A stretch of 25,047 bases of DNA from Isohypsibius dastychi. Lineage: Eukaryota; Tardigrada; Eutardigrada; Parachela; Isohypsibiidae. Made by a program: the position numbers and the translations under genes. Each line of letters starts with the position of its first letter. Position 1 is the stretch's first letter. The notes beneath the pieces were generated by a model, which was given only the letters and a program-made list of their open reading frames with translations, was not told the DNA's origin and searched no databases. Below, in pieces: positions 19,501 through 25,047 of the stretch. The stretch spans positions 1 to 25,047 of the forward strand of contig JAQIWT010000278.1 of assembly GCA_034696485.1 (NCBI GenBank), written 5' to 3'.

Positions 19501-19826
19501 AACACCTCAAATTACCTGAAAACTGAATTCTTCGAACAAGATAAAATATTCTCTAGTTTCTCAACTATATTCGACGGGAACTCACCTGCCACAACAAACG
19601 GTCCTCCTCCCTTACGACAAAGAAATATTATTTTGTTATGAAATAATGATGTGTTTCGTTATATCATTACCGCCATTTGTCCCAAACCAAAAAGAGTGAT
19701 GCCCCATGTCGTCAGGACTCGTTTCAGTTCGGATTCCAGAGGATTGATTTTGATGACCTTTCGACGAGTCAGCTTCAATGCAAATCTATGGAACCAACCT
19801 CCCAGACCGGAAGAAAACTGGGACAT
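16582..19826 (-). CDS. SLC7/CAT-like amino acid transporter, copy B (complete, 11 exons)
   Basis: Exons from 5' to 3': 19826-19671, 19610-19586, 19471-19332, 19227-18972, 18919-18728, 18392-18300, 18237-18104, 18049-17800, 17561-17230, 16955-16847 and 16769-16582. Phases agree: 624 residues, one more than copy A. Shared features: LTRRKVIKINPLESEL at the N-terminus, CFAEFASAIPRTGSGYLFSY, GEFVGFLVGWQMIL, GEETINPRTAIPIAL and the CAT-type C-terminal helices ending IYFVYGI. The TM1 motif is GQMAGGGPFVVAG, divergent from CATs in the same way as copy A. The tail ENVSETTPLMRKTSC resembles copy A's. Exon 2 is a 25-nt microexon encoding GGGPFVVAG. Six intron positions are shared exactly with copy A; three are found only here and three only there. 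This is a tandem duplicate, old enough for substantial protein divergence. Role is inferred from family: amino acid carriage across a membrane, substrate unknown. Confidence 0.92.
18393..18727 (-). other. SLC7-like copy B intron 5 (335 bp)
   Basis: AT-rich intron splitting EGIASA|GEETINP at the same position and phase as in copy A. Nothing else seen. Confidence 0.8.
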
Positions 19827-20276
19827 GACTACATAGGGATATCAGATGTCACGAAGTAACGAACAGAACACAACTGTTTTGGTATTATAAACAACGACAA
19901 AAACCGGTCAATCCACTGTCGACTTAATCGCTATTTTACGGAACGCTTCCGGCGAACAATTTCACTTTTTTCACAGTACGCCGAAATGAGTAATGATGAT
20001 GTGCAGAGATTTTTAATTTTTCAATTCAAAATCAAAGAGCATAAAGCTGGTAGAAACGCAAGATTCTTCGAATTTTCGATGACAAGAATGTGAACAAATC
20101 GTCCAGAATATTCAAATTCGACGTTTACGGCAGCAGGGGACCAAGAAAAAATATAACGGTGTGGTTTCAACGGAAGCAACCCAACAAAAACAACTGTCCA
20201 TTCCGTAAAGTAAATTTCAGAGCGCACCTCGGATAAACAAAAAGCAGGAGTCCAGATTGAACTTCCGATGATCAAA
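19827..20276 (-). other. Intergenic region between La and SLC7-like copy B
   Basis: 450 bp holding the La 3' UTR on the right and the promoter and leader of SLC7-like copy B on the left. No exon, RNA gene or clear poly(A) signal is identified. Confidence 0.6.
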
Positions 20277-23013
20277 TCAGGCAACAGTTTCTGCCTTCAA
20301 TTCTTCGGTCTTCACTTTCTTGGTATCAGGACCTGTTTGAGAAGAACAATATACAAAACACTACGAAAAGTCAAACTCGTTATGGTCACATACCTTCTTC
20401 TTCAGCAGCCCGTTTCCGGTTGGTATTATCGCCACCGCTCTCAGCAACAGGTTCAGCATTTCCTGCTTCAGTTTTGATGTCAACTACAAAAATTCAATCG
20501 TTAAGAGAACCTAGTAAAAAAAAACTTCGAGCACATTTCGAAGACCTACCAGATTCTTTCACTTCCGGCGCAGCACCATCCTTCGCTCCATTCTTCACGT
20601 CAGCAGTTTTGGGCGGGTTGAATCGGAACTGATTTCTGCCGTCATTTCTCATATCCCGTAGAACTATAAAATAACACTGGTACAAACTAACGCAAAAAAG
20701 CAAAAGGTAGCTTCAACATACTTCTGTTGTTTTTTGATTCCAAATAAGTTTCCCAATAAGTATCGAAATATTTCTGCTCCTCCTTTTCCTCCAGAACTTT
20801 CGCTTTGAACTGCTTTCCATCGATGATCAATTTGTTGTTGTTGTGCAGGTAAATATTATCGAGGACTTCTTTGGCGACGCCGGCCTGGAATCTGATTCGT
20901 GCCTAGCAAGAAAATATTATTCCAACGCAGATTCGAACATAGATAATTCACTCACCTCTTTCTGACCACGCTGACAATCCAGAAAACGAAGGGGAGAGTG
21001 CTTCTCGAAAAACTCCTTGACCGGAACGTAATCAACATTGCGGTGGCTGGAAATGTGAAGCACCGATCCAGGAATCTTCGATTTTTCACTGCAAATAATA
21101 CGGAAAAGATTTAAAACAACGAAGAAAGAAACTAATCAATAAAACTCAAAAACTCGAGAAACACAAACAGCGATTGATCAATAAGAAGGTAATGCTAACT
21201 AATTCAAGAGTCAGGTTTTTTGTCCGAACTTACATTTCTTCTTTTTTCTCCTTGAATCTTTTTTCCTTCTCTTCGTCATGAGCTAACCTAAAGCAGAATT
21301 CAGGCTCGAAATTTATCTTGCAAACAGGAAACGTGTATCCTTACTTCCACTCGCGCCGCATTTCTCTTCCGTCAAACTTCGTCTTTTCTTCCGGTGCAGC
21401 CAAGAAAGCTTCAGCATCCGCTTTGTTCGCGTAAATGCAGTTGACACTTCCCTGAAAACAACCGACACAATCATGTATTGTGAAAACAAAAAACTCATCA
21501 AATAACATACTATAAGACCATTAAGATACAAACAAACTCTAACTGCCTTTCCCAGACTCCTAAAAAACCAGCGGACCGGCAAAGAACTGAGTGTTCTTTC
21601 TGAGTTCAGTTCTAGTTGACAGATAACCAACGACTTTTTATAACATTAATTTCGGAAGAACGTACGAGGAAATCTAACTTCAAATCCCTGAATCTAATTT
21701 TAAATTCCTGATCGACATTGAAATTCAATTTGTAAAAAATCATATGACGTTTTGCGACGGATAAACAAAGCTTTCCACGGGATCTTGCGGTAGAAGTTAA
21801 AATGATCTGAAGTCGAGTATCTGGCATTTTCACCTTGAATTTTCCTTTCAGTTTCGCCTCTCCTTCTTGGAATTTTAGTTGTACGAAACCTTCGATGGGA
21901 CCGAATTTACTGAAATAATCATGGATAGCGTCAACCGTGGCGGACTTTGGGAATCGTTTCTAAAGAGACAAGACATCGGTTGACACGGAATGCTCACGTT
22001 GAATATAAATCAATCTTCATACAGCATGAACAGTCCGGCTATCCCGATCAGCTTGCAAAGCAACTGGATCTTTCGGAACAAATGGATGAACGCGTTTGAC
22101 ACGTTTGCCTGTGTCATCGATTTCGAAGTTTGACGAGAATTTCTTCAAGCTTGTAACCACATCTTCCGGGTTGCTGGTGAATTTCTGTAACAAAGCAAAA
22201 GATCAACTAATTTTGAAGGAATGTCCAACTACAGTTAAAATGATTTACTACGGATGCACTTCTCCGCTGTATAGAAATTACGAAGAGCCCGCATACTTCC
22301 GGTTAATAAGCCTTCGATCGAAAACAGTTCCCTTTCGATCACTGATCAAACATTCTTCAACGAAGATATCCAAGGAAAATGTTATAAATTCTTTCACGAA
22401 AACTGGTATGAATAAAAACATATCCGAATCGAAATTCAAAGCTCAAACACTCATCGAAATGTTCTAGACCGTCGCGCAGCGAAAAATCGCTGCGCCGTAC
22501 AAACGCAATATCTCAGAAGATCGAAGTTCTTCCAACCGTTCGAAAAGTTAAGCATGCATTTCTGAGAAAATAATTGCGCCAGAAAGAAAAAAAATCAACC
22601 TCTTGAAAAGATACAGTAAAGACAAACCTTGACGCGATTGCATTTCATGAAACTGTCAACCGGAACCCATCCGTCCTCCTTCGTTACCAACTCCTGGAAG
22701 TATTTGTCTCCAGCAAGATTGAAGTCGCCAAGATAGAACTGGAAAATCAACGTATTAACGCTCCGATCGTCGATCCGCTAGCAGGAGTTTTTTTCTAAAT
22801 TACCTCGATCTGAGCAGCGATTTTCTTCATGATTTCGTCAACGCGTGCTGCTGCTGCTTCCGAAAGCACGGGTTTCGGCTTGGTTTCCACTGGCTTCGCA
22901 GCTGCTTCAACAGGAACTGCAGTGGGAGCGATGACAGGCTTGACATCTTTCTCGGAATTATCAGCGACCTCTGAGGAAGCAGGAGCTGGGGCTTTCACGG
23001 TTTCGTCCGCCAT
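20277..23013 (-). CDS. SSB: La protein (La-motif RNA-binding protein), complete, 11 exons
   Basis: Exons from 5' to 3': 23013-22804, 22738-22628, 22184-22023, 21959-21834, 21451-21345, 21287-21234, 21088-20956, 20902-20722, 20663-20550, 20483-20394 and 20332-20277. Phases agree: 447 residues (human about 408). A low-complexity Ala/Pro/Glu/Val N-terminus (residues 1-50) precedes the La motif, with QIEFYLGDFNLAGDKYF at 68-84. RRM1 follows, from about 158 (RFPKSATVDAIHDYFSKFG, then KFKGSVNCIY), then a charged helix. The C-terminal xRRM runs from about 258 (IPGSVLHISSH, with RNP3-like FLDCQRG). The acidic tail carries a likely bipartite nuclear signal, NRKRAAEEEGPDTKKVK. Family role: binding 3'-UUU-OH ends of nascent Pol III transcripts, protecting and folding pre-tRNAs. 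The start has a good context and leads directly into the family order. The donor of exon 2 (GTTTGT) is weak. Confidence 0.95.
22185..22627 (-). other. La intron 2 (443 bp)
   Basis: Long relative to the other La introns. It contains a perfect GC-rich hairpin (22474-22495). Open frames across it are antisense chance frames. Confidence 0.75.
22474..22495. repeat. Perfect 9-bp inverted repeat in La intron 2
   Basis: GCGCAGCGA and TCGCTGCGC are separated by AAAA, forming a GC-rich hairpin in AT-rich surroundings. On either strand it would be stable in RNA. Function unknown. Confidence 0.85.
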
Positions 23014-23592
23014 CGTTGCTGATTCCAGAGTAGGAAAATAGGTTCACGAGAGAGCAGTGTGTTAAGAGCGAATTCGACACGAATAAATCGATGGATAATG
23101 CAGAAACAGGTCCACCTGATTGAAAAGCCGAGGAGATGAAATCTTCCGAAAAGTTACGAAATTCTCAGACTGGCTTTGTCGACTGAAGCTCCGCTCGCTC
23201 TGTACTCTGTGTCTGCGATGACATCATGCCATTTCTGTGGCGCTCGTACTAAGTGCCCCTGTGCCATACGCTGCTGTATGCTTCTTTGTTTCAGTCAGTA
23301 TACCATACGAAGCGATCTAGCTGCGGAATCTTCCCTCGGAGTTTCGCGAATCGTGGTGATCGAGAAATTTATGCCGAAGGATTTGAGACTGCTCCCTGAT
23401 TACTTGGGTGCTCTCTGGGAAGGGGGAAGCCAAAATTCAAACACGGAACTACAAAACATGGTTTTCTGCATCCAGAAAGCATCTTACGCGGCGTTTATAT
23501 CACATTCATAACACAGAAAGTACTGCACATATTGTAAAAATCGGCATTTTAAAAAAAGTAAAACCAGAATAAAATTGCAGTGGAAAGAAGTG
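23014..23592 (-). other. La upstream region and 3' flank of the right-hand gene
   Basis: 579 bp without a supported gene. It should hold the La promoter and 5' UTR (right of 23013) and the 3' UTR of the minus-strand gene ending at 23593. A plus-strand open frame at 23176-23511 is Cys-rich but lacks an ATG at its start and splice support. Confidence 0.55.
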
Positions 23593-24338
23593 TTAATGGT
23601 TGGACGCTGATTTTCCGAGGTGGAAATTCTCCTTAAAACGTCTCCAGTATTTTATCAGTCCCTTCTTCTCATTTTTAGATGGAGCCGAAGTTGGCGCCGG
23701 ATCCCAACCGGAAGCATTCGGGTGACTATCCGTTGAATGGACACCGGTAATGCCCTGGACTTCGTCTAGATCTTCCGTGCAGTAGGCAATGTTTGACTTG
23801 ACGCTGAGGACCCTGTCAAAACAACCCGTCCGTCAAACAAATGTGTTATTTCCTGCTATTTGAAAAGAGCACTTTCTCTACCCCTCGGTTCCCTCCTACC
23901 GTCTCAAGGAAGCTGACTCTTTCTGCTCCGGGATCTTCATGCTGGCATCTGGGTTTGTTATTTGATCGCCTGGCTGACAGTTTGCCGTGCCGGCAGTTTC
24001 CTGATCTGAATGTTTATTTTCTGAAACTTCGTCTAGCGGGGTTGCATTTTCTTGATTGATTTCCGGGTGATTCTCATAGTCATAGATCACTAGTACGGGA
24101 ATTTTGATAAGATCATCTGTTTTTCCATCTTTCACATCTTTTTCGGAGTGCTTCAGTTCGCCTTCACAGTGTTCTGTAAACAGCAAGATTTCACAGAAGA
24201 CTAAAAAAAGCCGTCTACCAGGTTTTTGAAGAGCATTAGATCTTTGGAAAAAAATGGTCGCTGATCCAAAAAGGTCGAGAGGAATCATGTATTCTAGCTT
24301 AACAAGTTTCCTTGGTTTATCTGACAAAAACACCAACG
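23593..24338 (-). CDS. Unrecognised protein, 3' part of gene (5' end not resolved)
   Basis: Three exons fit well: 24338-24219, 24173-23900 and 23812-23593, with phases joining LQKP|EHCEGEL and SLRR|VLSVKSN and ending in TAA at 23595-23593. They encode about 203 residues. A partly hydrophobic start (KLVKLEYMIPLDLFGSATIFF) leads into a long acidic, Asn/Glu/Asp/Lys-rich, probably disordered region. A basic C-terminal segment follows (KKGLIKYWRRFKENFHLGK). I recognise no family. Upstream, a 40-nt candidate exon (24552-24513, donor ACA|GTAAGA) keeps phase and would add KLYWCSSAFENKYT, but its acceptor is poor and no start codon was found. The gene may begin farther right, possibly off the window. 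Confidence 0.6.
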
Positions 24339-24735
24339 CTGTAAATTAAATGAAGAACCAAATCCGATATCGAGTCTTAGAATTCGTTTCAAAACACCGC
24401 GGTGGATTTCTAATGTTAAATGTCAGCGCCCTCTGGACTGCATATCGGCGTAGAAAAAGTTTTTCAAGTTGTCTCAAAATTGTTTTCAATTGTTTCCGGC
24501 GGCCTATCTTACTGTACTTGTTTTCAAAAGCAGACGAACACCAATACAATTTCTATCTTTCAGAAATTACCGAATTTAATTCAAACTACCGAATTCGATT
24601 TACACATCGACAAAAATGAGCCGAAGCTGAAACAAAAAAAAACAACTGTGAACGCAATGAACATAATTAAATTTAATTTTGGTAGTCAACATAAACCAAT
24701 TTCGTTAATGATAAGCAGACTTTTAATGTTTTCAG
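24339..24735. other. Unresolved stretch between the right-hand minus gene and possible plus exons
   Basis: Apart from the 40-nt candidate minus exon at 24513-24552, nothing firm is seen. A strong minus-strand acceptor (nine T then GTTTCAG) sits near 24628-24645, followed by a possible donor GTAAAT. This hints at another short minus-strand exon of about 23 nt. Confidence 0.35.
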
Positions 24736-25047
24736 CAACGACTGGAAACTTTTAGCCCCTTCGCTACAAACCTTACGTCAGCAAGCAATAGTAAATCCAG
24801 TGAGAATACAGTTCAGAATGTAGTTCGTTCAAAGTTCATGAATGTTTTATGCTGATTTTTCTTCTCCTATTCAGTATAAGAAGCTGATAATTTTGTTGCC
24901 GGCAATCATACCGTTATTTGTAGGTGGATGTTCTTGTTGCGTCAACGTCGGATCTGCGGTGATATCAACCGAAGATCTGGCAGATGGGCCCCATTTGCGG
25001 TCGCTTACAACTTCTGTTGCCAAAAAATCAAGTCACCGGAAAATTTA
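24736..25047 (+). CDS. Possible plus-strand membrane protein exons (partial, runs off right edge)
   Basis: A TATTCAG acceptor at 24874 opens a frame without stops to the window end (24875-25047, 57 codons). It reads a hydrophobic segment, LIILLPAIIPLFVGGCSCCV, then a polar Ser/Lys-rich stretch, as in a single-pass membrane protein with juxtamembrane cysteines. A phase-compatible upstream exon is 24736-24791 (acceptor TGTTTTCAG, donor ATA|GTAAAT), encoding NDWKLLAPSLQTLRQQAI. No start codon was found and no family is recognised. A 57-codon open frame can arise by chance, so this is tentative. Confidence 0.35.

Noticed and set aside
22096-22467. Plus-strand open frame of 123 codons
   Set aside because: It runs antisense across La exon 3 and intron 2; the composition is that of translated intron and antisense exon.
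23176-23511. Plus-strand open frame of 111 codons with several Cys pairs resembling a small zinc-binding protein
   Set aside because: It opens at a TTG rather than an ATG, lies in the La promoter and leader region, and has no splice signals or family resemblance.
1-25047. CRISPR array, phage, plasmid, viral or toxin genes
   Set aside because: No regularly spaced direct repeats and no such protein signatures were found; intron-rich animal genes fill the window.

Overview
This is eukaryotic nuclear DNA from a small-genome animal, most likely an invertebrate. Almost every gene is split by GT-AG introns, mostly 50-500 bp, and genes sit a few hundred bases apart on both strands. The proteins are metazoan types (TGFBRAP1, DUS3L, La, SLC16, SLC7). 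Splice acceptors vary (TTTTCAG, TTTGCAG, TTCTAG, TTTTTAG), without the near-invariant acceptor expected of Caenorhabditis-like nematodes. A tardigrade or another compact ecdysozoan would fit, but the species is a guess. There are no operons, plasmid or phage genes or CRISPR arrays. Gene models below were built by hand from reading frame, splice sites and phase. Where marked complete, phases agree across all exons.

Layout: (1) 34-806, minus: 5' part of a TGFBRAP1/VPS3-type CORVET subunit, running off the left edge. (2) 1178-4146, plus: nine-exon gene for an unrecognised 678-residue protein ending in four 51-residue coiled-coil repeats; it is head-to-head with (1), 371 bp apart. (3) 4876-7510, plus: complete DUS3L-type tRNA dihydrouridine synthase with two CCCH fingers. 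(4) 8758-12526, plus: complete SLC16-type transporter; its last intron holds a 198-bp hAT-type MITE with perfect 8-bp target duplication and an antisense tRNA-Leu(AAG). (5) 12662-16244 and 16582-19826, minus: two tandem, complete SLC7/CAT-like transporters (623 and 624 residues) with partly different intron sets, microexons and an unusual first-helix motif. (6) 20277-23013, minus: complete La protein (447 residues). (7) 23593 to at least 24338, minus: 3' part of an unrecognised gene. (8) 24736 to the right edge, plus: possible exons of an unrecognised membrane protein.

Functionally this is mostly a housekeeping neighbourhood: endosome tethering, tRNA modification, RNA chaperoning of Pol III transcripts, a tRNA gene, and three membrane carriers for small metabolites. 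I see no shared regulation. The least ordinary items are the MITE, the divergent SLC7 pair, and the two orphan proteins.
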